From assembly GCA_031769625.1 (NCBI GenBank), contig JAUIMM010000124.1, forward strand, positions 6,075,501 through 6,139,500: a stretch of DNA of 64,000 bases. Direction: 5' to 3'. Shown piece by piece: positions 1 to 11,088 of the stretch. A program made the translations under genes and the position numbers. Source of the DNA: Taudactylus pleione. Its lineage: Eukaryota; Chordata; Amphibia; Anura; Myobatrachidae. The notes beneath the pieces are model-generated. The model was not told the origin of the DNA. It made no database searches and was given only the letters and a program-made list of their open reading frames with translations. Within the stretch, counting starts at the first letter, position 1, and each line of letters begins with the position of its first letter.

Positions 1-547
1 AAAGCCCAATAACCAATGAGAGCGCGTAGAGGTAGATCTGGCCGGGGCTGTACAACATGTGCTGAATGACTCATACTGTACATTAGTAAACAGAAATCTC
101 CTTATAAAAACAGACAATAATATGCAAAGTTTGGAACAAGCATATGACACAGCAGCTGCGCAGCCTGCAGGGAACAGATTTAAAGCATCTTCTACTAATT
201 GCGGTTTATGAACATTTTTTTTTGCATGTCTGCTTATACCACGATCTGATGGTGCAACAGGAATATACTATACTATAAAATATATAAACAAATGTACAAC
301 AGAAACAAATGTAATCTATAAATGGAATACATTTACTCCACCTTCAGGAAATGGTATATGACCTTCATAGAGAAGCATTTTGCATTATGCATTTTATTCT
401 CTTGCTAGGTTATAGCATACTGCACATCAAGCCATAACTAGAGATGTCAGCTCCTGGGCAAAAAGGACTACAGAATCGATTACCCTAACCCTCAACTGTA
501 ACTAGATTAACCTAAAATATTCATTATCCTGTGCACTTAAGCTTTGT
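1..547. other. AT-rich flank, nothing recognised
   Basis: I see no coding region, terminal repeat or tandem repeat here. It borders the left end of the satellite-bearing repeat that begins near 548. Confidence 0.5.
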
Positions 548-715
548 GCCCTACGAGGCTGACGTTTGCTTTTTATTCACTTCTTATTCGTCCTCCAACT
601 TGTTATTCAGAACATGTTATATTGAAACAATTAAATCAAGTTAGATAACTAAGTTTACATTGTATAAACAATAAATTGAGTCTTTTATACACATTTAAAA
701 TGTATTTTACCTGGC
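548..715 (-). repeat. End module A of satellite-bearing repeat (left copy, inverted)
   Basis: This stretch matches the reverse complement of about 18185-18345. The shared path runs from 'GAGGCTGA' through 'TTGCTTTTTATTC' and 'TTATTCAGAACATGTTA' to 'TTTTACCTGG'. By eye the identity is about 75-80% with small indels. It directly joins a satellite monomer, as the right copy does, so it is an end module of the same repeat in opposite orientation. Confidence 0.7.
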
Positions 716-902
716 ACAACAAGATTTTGGGCATGTAATAGGGTGTCAAAGTGGGCACAGGCACCCGATTTTGTCATTTTGAATAAGTAGCTGTAGTTGT
801 GCAAGAGTTAAATAGCCTTGGTCAACAAATTTCACACTTGGAACCCACAGAGGGTGGTCACATACATATGACCCATTTGTACTTTGCCTTGACCAACAAG
901 GT
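716..902 (-). repeat. Satellite monomer split by the retrovirus (left part)
   Basis: In reverse complement this is the ~176-bp monomer of the 16.0-17.7 kb array, including the pieces 'TTGTTGACCAAGGC', 'GGTTCCAAGTGTG' and 'CCACCCTCTGTGGG'. It stops at 'CCAACAAGG' exactly where the retroviral LTR begins, and resumes after the provirus at 12636 with 'AAGGTTTGGGGCATAAATAGG'. The monomer was therefore interrupted by the integration. Confidence 0.85.
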
Positions 903-903
903 A

Positions 904-1956
904 TGAATACCTAATAATCTCTATACCCAAAATGTCGCTCTTTAGCGTTGTAAGTCGCACAACAAATAATTGCTTTCCAGACTTTGATTGTGGTTCCAAA
1001 GCACAAAAAAGATATTATTCAACAAAAAGCATATAGTTACACGCTGTGATCTAAATACAATTAGCGCAAACAGATTATACAATCACAAGGTACAGTCGAT
1101 ACATACGCATGCGCTCTGGATCCAGATTTCCCGGCATCAACTATGAAACCTCCGTCAACAGAAAGGAAAGATGACTAACTACTAGATCCAGGGTGCTTGC
1201 ATATAAACCCTTGCAGAGATAGGCAATACAATAGAACAAGTTGGCATAATCCCATTGGTTCTTCCTCCTGGTTCTTCTGTTACGATGCAGTTCATAGGTA
1301 AGTTTGTATTGTAAAAGTTCAGCCTCCAACAGCTCTTTGTGTCCGTTTTCCCGCCGAAGAACAAATCTAAACTGGCTAATAAACATTACATTACAGAGTA
1401 CATTTCAATGCCTATCTCTCTATGATCCATAATTCACAGTCGCATGTTGCGATTTCCTTGCCGATGGAACCGGAAGTCTGCAAATAAACAGTGGTTTAGA
1501 ATAGCACCAAACACTGTCTGCTTATCAAGTACTAAACCTTGGATCTTAAATACAGTCACTTCATAGCATAATTAATACTGAATATAACCTTGGATATTAA
1601 CCTTAATGCTAGGGAACCTTTCTATGTAAGTGTGCAATGTGTAAGTGTAGGGATATTAAGAAAAGACGCTAGTTAGCGTTGTGCGTTTACGTGTTTGTGG
1701 GGTACACCGTGGTACCTGTTTTGCAGGGTTCCTATTATGGGTATTAATAAATGTACATATAGTTTTGGTGAGGACTTTTAATAGTGTTCTATTGTGTAGG
1801 AGATGCACAACGCTAAATAATAACATTGCTGTATGTACTGAGATTGTGTGAGATTTGCTAAAATGGGGTTGGGTGGCCATTCGCAAAATGGCGTCTTGTT
1901 GCCATTCGCAAAATGGTGTTGTGCAGATTTTAATTCTAACAGATTCTGTCTCAGCC
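904..1956 (-). repeat. 3' LTR of the endogenous retrovirus
   Basis: It aligns end to end with 11089-12635 (minus the MITE there). It starts TGAATACC and ends GCCA on the plus strand, i.e. TG...CA in viral orientation. I counted about 45 differences over about 1045 positions. The purine tract expected just inside (about 1957-1985, minus strand) is weak. A repeated 'CATTCGCAAAATGG' occurs near 1879-1915. Confidence 0.88.
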
Positions 1957-2378
1957 AATCATCCGGCTTCGACAGTCCACCCTTTGATAGCAAACAATAC
2001 GCTATCACACTCTGGTCTTAAATTTATTTTTAGTCTTACACTATGACATATTATTTAATGTTATATTATGGCATGGCACAAGGTGGTTCTTAAACCATCA
2101 ATAATGTGTATCTGGGAGGGACATAACACTACCCTTATACGCACACCGCGGATCTTGGGAGATCATGGGAAAGATGTGGGGATGCACCTAACCTATAAAG
2201 GAAGTCTTGAAGGGGGATAGGGATTCACATTATTTAAGATGTTTAAAAACATTTCATAATACATTTAATGCATGGCAAAATCTATACATCATCTGATGGT
2301 ACATTCTAGTTCAGGGTTGTAATGCAGTCCTTCTTTTACCTCAGTATTCATATTGTTACTACTGACCACCATCATAAT
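1957..2378 (-). other. Retroviral 3' untranslated interval between env and 3' LTR
   Basis: About 420 bp with no open frame of note. On the minus strand the last bases before the LTR are only moderately purine rich, so the polypurine tract is either degenerate or slightly upstream (an AAAGGGTGGA-like run lies near 1976-1986). Confidence 0.5.
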
Positions 2379-4196
2379 TTAATTCCTTTGATCTACCTTA
2401 TCTTTACATTTTCCACATTTCAACACAGTAGGAACACATCTGACACATAAGCCAATTACTAAGATGACAACCAATATAAGGATCAGGAGTTTACCTGTAT
2501 TAGCAACTATTTCCTGGACCCACTCTCCTAGGTCGGAGAACCATTTCACTGGGTTCAACCATGAAACCCATTCTTCTACCTTCTCCTCTATTTCAGCCAC
2601 TGAAGCATTATGGTTCTTCCGAAATTCCCATTTCAGCTGCAGAATATCGTCCATCTTCCGGTCTATCACCTCCTTGGGGTCACTAGTATTATATGTAATA
2701 TATGTGCAGCACTTGACACCAAATTGGGTGGCTAAGGTCACACTGTACCCTCCAGTGACAGCTGTTAAATAATTTAACACAAGCCTATGTTGCACAAGTT
2801 CTTTCTTATAAGCTTGTAACTCCATACCTATGTACCTAAATGTGTCATCACACATCTCAGTGATATTATCTATTAATTTAGCAAGATCTTGAATATATCG
2901 GAAATTTAGAGTACCCCGAGCGATCCTGGTGGGAACCAATGCTACTAAAATTTGAAATCCAGTTGTTTCACTAATTAACTGTGTGGCTTTCTGTACATCA
3001 CTAGGTATCATGTTTCTTTTGTCACGGTGTTCATACTGTGTGTGAAGATATGGTGATGGTGTGTTTTTATGAATACCAAGCATTTCACCATGTGTAAGGG
3101 TCATAACTTCTGGAACTACTCTTCCCAGATAACACAAACCTTCAGAACTCGTAGAGAGCCTTTTTTTATACACTTTTCTACCACATATAAAATACACATC
3201 ATCATTGAGTATATAAGGAATAGTAAACATCATTATCGTTAAACACATTTCCCTAGCCAGTGATCCTATTTCAGGTTCTCCCATTTGACTCATACAAGTT
3301 TCTGGTTGCATTACCATGGCACAGTACCCTTCTGGTACCCTACCAACCATTTCCTTGGTGGAACGTAGTGTATATTTATACCGGAAGTGTCTTCCACCTG
3401 TTCTAATTGTGCGTAAAAGTTTGAAATTTATAAGTTCACTATCAGCTCTTAGTGAGGTCATCGTCTGGTTATTCCCAGTCACCTCCCATGTTCCTGGTTT
3501 ATTGAAGTTGGTGATGTTCAAACATAAAAGTGATCTATCTGCTTGGTACTGGTGGAGTTTAAAATGAGGTGGTTCAGGGCATAAGAAATTTTCCATCCAG
3601 TGCATCCTCTTTTCGCAATTCTAAAACCTCAGAGACATTTAAAGGAAATGGCACTAACCCTACATTATGTTGTCCTTGAGGCACATGATAGCATACCCAA
3701 CAGTCAGTTTGGTTTAAAACTTTGCCTACCATGGTATGATAATCTTCTAAAGCATACCCACCCCAATACGGGTTATTCTTAGGCTGCCACCGTTGGATAC
3801 ATCTCTCATCGACTAGGGACCCACATAACTCACAAATTCAATAATCTTCAGACGATAGACCTTCACACTGTCTCCGAGTTTCCACAAAAGCAGATCTCTT
3901 AACAATTACTGTACTGGGTTTGGTCAGATACCGCCCTTGTGACTGTATTGCTCCTTCTCCCAACTCCACTCCATCAATATCACCATCAGCGCCCCTCTCC
4001 GATCTCTGTCCTCCGTCACAGAAAACAGAGATCCCGAAACAACCCAGGATGATGAAAACTCTGTGAGAAAACACAAAAATAACCACAGCAGGCCACTCCA
4101 TTGCTGAAAACAATGATCTACAAATTTCTTTAGCTCAGGTATCTCACTGTAACCTTTAACCCTCCCGGAACAGACTCGCAATTGACAGGTCCACAT
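2379..4196 (-). pseudogene. env: Retroviral envelope gene, frameshifted
   Basis: The long frame at 2379-3605 (408 codons) covers the C-terminal part of the surface subunit and the transmembrane subunit. It has a heptad-rich region, a double-cysteine 'KCCTYI' near 2700, and a hydrophobic membrane anchor followed by a short cysteine-rich tail near 2400-2470. Upstream, in another frame (about 3610-3840), there is a CWVC motif near 3690, the type found in surface subunits of gamma-type envelopes. A hydrophobic leader-like stretch lies around 4020-4113. At least one frameshift separates leader, surface and transmembrane parts. The usual first cysteine of the CX6CC pair is not seen at the expected spacing, which may be decay. 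Its N-terminus overlaps the integrase 3' end, as in simple retroviruses. Envelope identity is secure; function is lost. Confidence 0.85.
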
Positions 4197-5307
4197 TATC
4201 TGCCTCGACTCTGCCTTGTCTCTCCACCTTCTTACAGTGAGTGGAATGGACCCAGGTATCTCTCTGTGCCACTTTCAAGGAAGTTGTACTCATCAGCAAC
4301 ACTTGATACGGACCTTTCCATCGATCTGTCAAACAACCTGAACTCAAGAAATTTCTGATCATAACAAATTCTCCAGGTTCAACATCATGACAGTTTGTTT
4401 CAGGCATATCATGTGATAACAATTTCAGTTTCTGCTGTTGCTGTTTTAACTGTTTACTCATTGTTATAAGATACCTTACAGTAACCTCGTTGTTACTTTC
4501 CAAATCTTCCTGCAGACTTATAATCAAATGGGGTTATCTACCAAACAGTATCTCAAAGGGGGACAGATTGAGAGGGGGTCTAGGAGTTGTCCTGATACTA
4601 TGAAAGACAAGTGGTAGTGCTTCTGACCACCCCAGTCCAATTTCTGCCATAATCTTAATTAATTTTTAATAGCACTGTTCATCCTCTCCACCTTGGCGCT
4701 GGCTTGCGGTCGGTAAGGGGTGTGAAGTCTACTATTAATACCCATCAACTTACACATGTTCTGGAAGACATCACCTGTGAAATGAGTACCCCTATCACTT
4801 TCAATAATTCTAGGGATACCATATCTGCATACAAACTCCTGAACAATCTTTTTAGCAGTAAACGCAGCAGTATTAGTGGCAGCTGGGTATGCCTCAACCC
4901 GATTAGAAAACATCAGTGCACACTAATACATACTTGAGATTCCTGCAGGGTGGTAATTGGATGAAATCAATTTGTATTACCTGAAAAGGTCCGTCGGTCA
5001 GAGGAATGTGGGATGGCTCGGTAGGGATTATTTTCCCAATGTTTTTCCTCAAGCAGGTCAAACAGGACATTGCTCTCTTTTCCAATTGGGAAGAAAAACC
5101 CGGTACACACCAGTATGCTCTCACCAACTTGCACATACCTTGCTTTCCCAGGTGAGTCAGACCGTGCGCTGCCTCAGCCAGGCTTGGGTAGTACGCATTG
5201 GGAGCCACTGGCTTACCTTGTCCATCTCTCCAGAGTCCAGAGGACTCTTGCTCACATCCCTTAGACCTCCAGACTGCCTTTTCCTGAATGAAACACAAAT
5301 CTTGCAT
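4156..5307 (-). pseudogene. pol: Retroviral integrase region of pol
   Basis: Three pieces in shifting frames. 4903-5307 holds the zinc-binding N-terminus (HGLTH ... CLTC) and the first catalytic aspartate (QIDFI). 4659-4913 holds the second aspartate (ESDRGTHFTG) and the catalytic glutamate (AKVERMN), so the DDE triad is recognisable. 4156-4527 holds a C-terminal domain with a RWKGPYQVLL motif (GPY/F type). Stops or frameshifts fall near 4530-4660 and 4905. Integrase inserts viral DNA into the host chromosome; this copy is broken. Confidence 0.9.
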
Positions 5308-5367
5308 CTCAATTAATTTCTACATCATCGTTTGATTACTTGGCATTTTTACTCTTAGACCTACTGC

Positions 5368-6441
5368 TCATTTGGCGGTTTCGTCTGCCCTGTAATTGCC
5401 CAGTGACACCGGATCGTCTTCACATGTATGGGCTTTACACTTCATGACGGCTACTGCTTTAGGCATTTGGATAGCTGTCAATAGTCCTTTTATATGTATT
5501 GAGTGTGCGACTGGTGTGCCTGCTGCTGTTATAAAATTTCTCAGATGCCATAGAGCACCAAAATCGTGTACTACCCCGAAGGCGTACCTAGAGTCAGTGT
5601 AGATATTAGCAGATTTGCCTTTTGCTAATTCACATGCTCTCCTTAGTGCCACCAGTTCCGCCACTTGGGCCGAGTGGGGTGGACCAAGGAGTTCGGCTCC
5701 TATGATGTCTTCGTCATCTACAACAGCATAACCTGTACATAACTCTCCAGTATCAGTTTGTCTATGACAACTCCCATCCGTGTAAAATGTCACATCTACA
5801 TTTTCTAAAGGTGTATCCTGTATGTCAGGTCTTGCAGTAAAGGTCTGATTTAAATATTCCATACAATCATGTGCATCAGTATACCTGCAAAACCCACCTT
5901 CCGCCAGCGACTCACCTCTCTCCACCCATTGCGCATCCTGAGGCACATATGGTAAATACGTTGCTGGATTTAACGTACTGCACCACTTAATGGTGATGTT
6001 TGCAGGTGCTATTAAGGCTAGTTCCCATTTCGTGAATCTAGCTGAGGAGACATGTTTGGTTTGGGCAGAATTTAGCAAAGCAGATACAGCATGCAGTGTA
6101 TAGACAATCATATCATGGCCTAGTACTACATCCTCACTCTTACTGACCAATAGAGCAGTTGCTGCTACACTTCTTAAACACATTGGCAGTGATCTTGCCA
6201 CAGTGTCCAATTGTGCACTGTAGTATGCTACGGGCCTACTGGCATCAGCATGTTTTTGTGTGAGGACACCTGCTGCATAACCCTCAGCTTCCGTACAATA
6301 CAAATCAAAAGGTTTTTCATAATCAGGTATTCCCAATGCAGGTGCTCTTGTCAGACTATCCTTAAGGTTAAGGAAAGCCTGCTCTGTTTCCTCTGTGTGT
6401 ACAACATGTTTGGGCTTTGAGGAAGAGACTAAGGGCCTCAT
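5368..6441 (-). pseudogene. pol: RT connection and RNase H region of pol
   Basis: An open stretch of about 357 codons. The first part resembles the RT connection region (GIPDYEKPFDLYC, then AAGVLTQ). The second part is an RNase H domain with FYTDGS, an AELVAL glutamate, YTDSRYAF and a final aspartate in NYRADETAK, the expected D-E-D-D set. RNase H removes the RNA strand during reverse transcription. It is cut off from the RT core by the MITE at 6433-6975 and from integrase by a short broken interval at 5308-5367. Confidence 0.9.
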
Positions 6442-6975
6442 TCAGAGGCGGTCGGAGGATGCAAGCGGTCGCTCAGAAACTGGGTGGCCGCTTGCATCCT
6501 GACCGGCCGCCTCTGTTTCGGTCGTTAGGCTGTGGGTTAACACCCACAGCTCTAACGACCACTAGGGTGATGGTCGCGATGGTCATTGGCCATCGCGACC
6601 ATCGGGGCTTACGACGAGACCCTAGGGTAGGGTCTCACTTGTCGTAAGCCCCGGAGAGTTTCTGGCTCTGTCAGAGCTGGAAGCTCTCCACTGACATCAC
6701 TAGTGATGTCGGTGGGGCCTCCCCCATACGGCAGGCATTCCCATGGGAATGCCTCCGTTTGGGCTGCCACCTCTCCGGCCTGCCTTCCAAATGGGGCGAG
6801 CTGTCAATCAACATCGACAGCTCACCCCCTTTGGAAAGAGACCCGCTACGACCAGCGCTGTCAGTTGTAGCGGGTCTCATGCATGCGCACGAAGGAGCCG
6901 GCTCCCTCGTGCGCATGCGCACTAGACAAACATCGAGGCGGTCGTAGACCGTACGGCCGCCTCTGAATACAGCCC
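6433..6975 (-). mobile_element. Serial-hairpin Harbinger-type MITE, copy 1 (in pol)
   Basis: 543 bp. It begins GGGCCTCATTCAGAG and ends CTCTGAATACAGCCC, flanked on both sides by TAA (6430-6432 and 6976-6978), a 3-bp duplication of the PIF/Harbinger type. Inside are consecutive hairpins, e.g. 'GATGGTCGCGATGG'/'CCATCGCGACCATC', 'GACATCACTAGTGATGTC' and 'GGCATTCCCATGGGAATGCC'. The internal order is the reverse of copies 2, 4 and 5. It interrupts retroviral pol, so it is younger than the provirus. Confidence 0.9.
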
Positions 6976-7676
6976 TAAGTCCTGTAATGGTAAAGCCAAA
7001 ATAGAAAAAACTGGGATTCACATTCTGCAGTATCCACACATTCCTAAGAAGGTACGGATTTGCTGTTGGTTCTGCGGCAGTGTCATGGTGCGTATGGCCT
7101 GGATTCTGTCAGTAGTCAGATGTTGTAATCCCTGCATTAGACAGTGTCCTAAGTATTTAACCCTGGACTGGCATGGCTGTAGTTTGTCCTTAGCAACCTT
7201 GTGTCCTGTTTGCGAGAGATGAAACAATAAAAGTTTAGTATCATTTAAACATGACATAAACAAATCAGAACACAACAATAAATCATCCACATATTGTATT
7301 AAAACAGATCCATTGGCAGGTTGAAAAGATTGTATACAGTCGTGTAAGGCCTGGGAGAAGATACTGGGGCTGTCTATGAAGCCCTGGGACAATCGTGTCC
7401 ATGTGTATTGTACCCCCCTGTATGTAAATGCAAATAGGTACTGACAGACAGGATGAAGAGGAACAGAGGTCATTGACAGTAAAATGGGTAGCATTTGGTG
7501 GGATCTGCATTTAGGATAACAGCTGGATTCGGCACTATGGGGAATTGGCTCTCTACTACCTTATTAACCCCTCTAAGGTCCTGTACCAGCCTATAACCCC
7601 TCCCACCACTCTTTTTCACAGGAAAGATGGGACTGTTAGCTACACTCGCTGTACGGACTAAAATTCCCTGTTGCAA
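6976..7676 (-). pseudogene. pol: Reverse transcriptase core of pol
   Basis: Two overlapping frames on the minus strand. 7470-7676 contains a fingers motif (VKKSGGRGYRLVQDLRGVN). 7018-7494 contains SQGFIDSP and the catalytic YVDD box (QYVDDLLL, near 7290), followed by the thumb (YLGH...). The domain copies viral RNA into DNA. A frameshift lies near 7480 and the C-terminal side is separated from RNase H by the MITE. The YVDD box and fold order make the call secure. Confidence 0.9.
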
Positions 7677-8330
7677 TAACTGCTCAATTATGGGATAAAC
7701 CCCTATATCTACTTCCTGTTTTATGGGTACTGGGGAATTTTTGGAGCTTGCCTACCACTTTGTAGATTTACCATTACTGGAGCTACATTTGCCATCAATC
7801 CAGTGTCCTGTCCATCCTTGGTCCAAAGTGAACCTGGTATTTGGGATAACATTTGCTCTACCTGAGATGAATTTTTATCTGAACCGGTAGAGTGAAACAT
7901 TAACCTTTGGGGAGTGTCCATTATATCCTTCACCTCGTGCGCAACTCTCTCTGGGATATCTAGAAATATACCATCAGGGGTACAATAAATGACACACCCC
8001 ATTTTACATAACAAATCCCTTCCCAGTAGGTTAGTAGGGGCCACTGCTGCCAGGAGGAAGGAATGCCTGGTATGCAATGGACCGATAGTAACCTCTGCAG
8101 ATTTGGTTAAAGGATAATGTTGCACTTTACCATTATACCCATTGCTGGTACTGTTTTGCTGGTCACCTGTAAATTAGATGGAGATTTTATCACTGATCTG
8201 GTCGCCCCTGTGTCTACAAGAAAAGAATGTTTAGTACCAGCTACATCAACTAACATGACAGGTTCTTCTCTAACATCCCCAGTTAACCTGACTGACTGTA
8301 GACTACAGGTGTGACCTGACCCCTAGAGCT
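7677..8330 (-). pseudogene. pro: Retroviral protease region
   Basis: A retropepsin-type aspartic protease. The active-site motif LVDTGA is read on the minus strand at about 8201-8220, and the second conserved element LLGRDLL near 8010-8030 lies in a different frame, so there is at least one frameshift near 8160. The region sits between the nucleocapsid zinc knuckle and RT, the usual place. It cleaves Gag and Pol precursors in intact viruses. Confidence 0.85.
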
Positions 8331-10144
8331 GACTATCTTCTTCCAGCAAAGCGTTCACTGCTGCGACGTGAGCAGGTGATGGCTGGAATTGTCCTGACTG
8401 TTGTGGGTACCCCTTCTGTAGGTATGTCGATGTTCCCTGGTTTGGTGTTTCCCATTTCTTAGCCTTACAGAACTTACTTATGTGGCCCTCCTTGTTACAT
8501 CTATAACACCTTCGTAGTTGACGTGTTGTGAAAGGTTGTTGTTGTGTGGGTTGGGGAATGAGGAAAGATTGTGGTTGTGTATAGGGATAAGGGTTTGGAG
8601 GTTGTATGGGGTAGGTGTATTGTGGCTGAGTGTGGTAAGAATGCTGCGGTGTTATTTGCATTCCTTCCAGAGCTTGGATACTAACAGCCATTAGTTTCTC
8701 GCTCTGCATTTCTCTCTTCCTAAAGATGTTTTTATCATGTTCAATTGTAGATTCCCTGAGTTTGTCCACTGTAACTCCCCTCCACCCAAGATGTGAGGTC
8801 TGAACCCAGGCCTTTAGAGTGTCCTTAAGACACTCTAAGCACTGTGATTGTCATTTCCCTGTGATGGATGTTGTCTTTTATATCCTCTATGCCTGTGTAT
8901 TGGGTAATAGTCTGCAGCGCTCTGGTAAAATAATCTGCTACAGACTCACTCTCTTTCTGCTTAATCGTGAAGATTTTACTCCAGTTTACAATTAATGGGA
9001 AAAATACAGCCAATTGGTTAGCAATGTGGGTTATATTGTCCTGATTACCTGCATCAGTTATGGGACTATCTCCATCCAATACAGAGGCCGTGATAAACTT
9101 TTTCACGTCAGTATTGTGTGGAAGACATGCCCGTAATACCACTCGCCAATCTTTATTGGTTGGCTCATGAGCATTACCTAAATCCTTTACAAATCTCTGG
9201 CACTTTGCTAGTTCTTTCCTAGGGTCGGGGAAATCTGTCATTATGGAACGTAGTTCTGCTCTTGTCCATGGACAATGCATCGCTACATCCCTTGTGGCCA
9301 CCACACCATGTGCATTCAGATTCCCATTGGGAACAGTTATTGTCCGGACGGGATGGATGCCTGCCATAATGCTACCTTTGGTCTGATTACTTAGTTGAGG
9401 GTTCAGCCTACTACTACTACGTATGGTATTAGTAATCTCCGCTACTGTTAAGGCGGGTGTTAATACTTCCTGCACTGGTGGGGATACCTCCATTTCTGGC
9501 ACTAGCGGGGCAGCTACCTGTGCTTGCTGTGGTGGTACATTTAACATTTGTGCAACATAGGAAAGAGCGGACATCACAACAGGTTCATCATCTGCATCAT
9601 AAACATGTTCCTTATAGTTACTTAGAAGAGGGTACAAGTTACTTGTTACATTATGAGTTTTTAGATCGACTGTACCTTCACCCCCATCCGCATAGGGCGG
9701 TGGTGGTGCGCATGCACTACTGATATTACCTTCCGCAACACTACATTGCTGTGCATGTGCGCTACTTTGCGGCGCGCATGCAACGCTATTTGCATGTGCG
9801 CTCCCTTGCGTCGTGAACGAGACGCTGGTTTGCATCGCGTGCACACCGCTAAGCCACATTTCCCCCTCGTGCTGCCACAACTTCAAGCAATCGTTAAACT
9901 TTACCCTTTTCTTCAGAGACTTCACTAAACATTTACTGTCTCTGAGATTGTTCAGAACCTCCAAATCAAAACTACCAATCTTAGGAAAAGGTGTTTTACA
10001 TTTCTTGGTCATTTTGACCCATATGTCGCAATACGCTGTAGCGTACGCACCATACTTTTTAAACATAACATACCTGGCCGACCCTAACGGCCCTTCCATC
10101 TGCAGCACATCATCGACCATTACTAGAGATTGCTTCGCACCCAT
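8323..10144 (-). pseudogene. gag: Retroviral Gag gene, one frameshift
   Basis: The start at 10144 gives MGAKQS, a plausible myristoylation signal for matrix. The first frame (8825-10144, 439 codons) runs through matrix, a proline-rich segment with a PPPPY late-domain motif (about 9690) and most of capsid. After a 1-nt frameshift near 8790-8825 the second frame (8323-8769) carries a Pro/Gln/Tyr-rich stretch and one CCHC zinc knuckle (CYRCNKEGHISKFC), the nucleocapsid hallmark. Gag forms the virion shell and packages RNA. The frame is otherwise well preserved for an endogenous copy. Confidence 0.9.
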
Positions 10145-11087
10145 CTGAGAAAATGCTTGGCAATTTCTAGAGAATTTTCAGTGAGCTACATTCACGTACT
10201 CCCTCCCGTTATACACAGCAGACCCACCTGGCGTTACAGTCGGCTTGTATAATGAGGTGCAGAATAACCACCTATTGCAAATTATTCTACTTGCGACGAT
10301 ATTAACTCAAGCTTCCGTCGCTCGCTTCCTGCTTTGAGTTTACTCCCACTGGTAGCATCTAGAAGTTCCAATAACTCCTAACCTTGCCAGCAGTTTCACT
10401 CCCACGACAACCCACTTCACAATCACGGTTTATATAACCATGCGGTCCGATCGCATTGCCCAAAGAACCTAACTGAGCAATGGACTTTGCGATTAATAGA
10501 TGCCGGACCAAGAAACTCCTTAGTTTCTTGATAACCTAAACCACAATGTACATGCTTTGTACACTGGCCCAGTAGTTTATACGGCCCGTCAGGCACCTAC
10601 CGAGTTTCCACCGAGGTTTAACAGACAGTAACCTCCACTATTTTAGGCTTAACAGACAGGAGCCTTTACAATCACACGTTTCAATTACACACCTTTTCTG
10701 CGCAGAAAATAAAACCCTTTTTCCCTTAATATAGTATAACTCAGAGGTTTTAACAAGCAATCACGCTATACATACAATAACCATTTTGAACACGTGGCAG
10801 CAATACAGGAAATATGCGTACGCTATTGTGTGACTTCCCCTTTTAACACAAAACTTTATCAACGGAGGAAAACAAACTTTTTCCTTCCTTGTCACTGGAT
10901 TCTAATCAGCACTCCTTGAACTCACACAATAACGGATAGCGGTCTCTCAGCATCAAGTGGTAGCAGGTTTTCGAAGGCGTAATGTGTTCTTTCCTGCGTA
11001 TGGCGCCACCACCCTTTGATGAGGGACCGATAACCGTGTGTTACCGTGTAAATTGGCAGCATGATCTCACTCTACGAGCCCCCAACT
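10145..11087 (-). other. Retroviral 5' leader
   Basis: About 940 bp between the 5' LTR and the Gag start, with no long coding frame. It would contain the packaging signal and splice donor, which I cannot place with confidence. The priming site lies at its upstream end (about 11067-11084). Confidence 0.6.
11067..11084 (-). promoter_or_regulatory. Primer-binding site, tRNA-Pro-like
   Basis: On the minus strand, 2-4 nt after the LTR end, the sequence is TGGGGGCTCGTAGAGTGA. Its first 11 bases equal the well-known proline-tRNA priming site of murine gammaretroviruses; the rest differs. This may be decay or another proline isoacceptor. Confidence 0.6.
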
Positions 11088-11088
11088 A

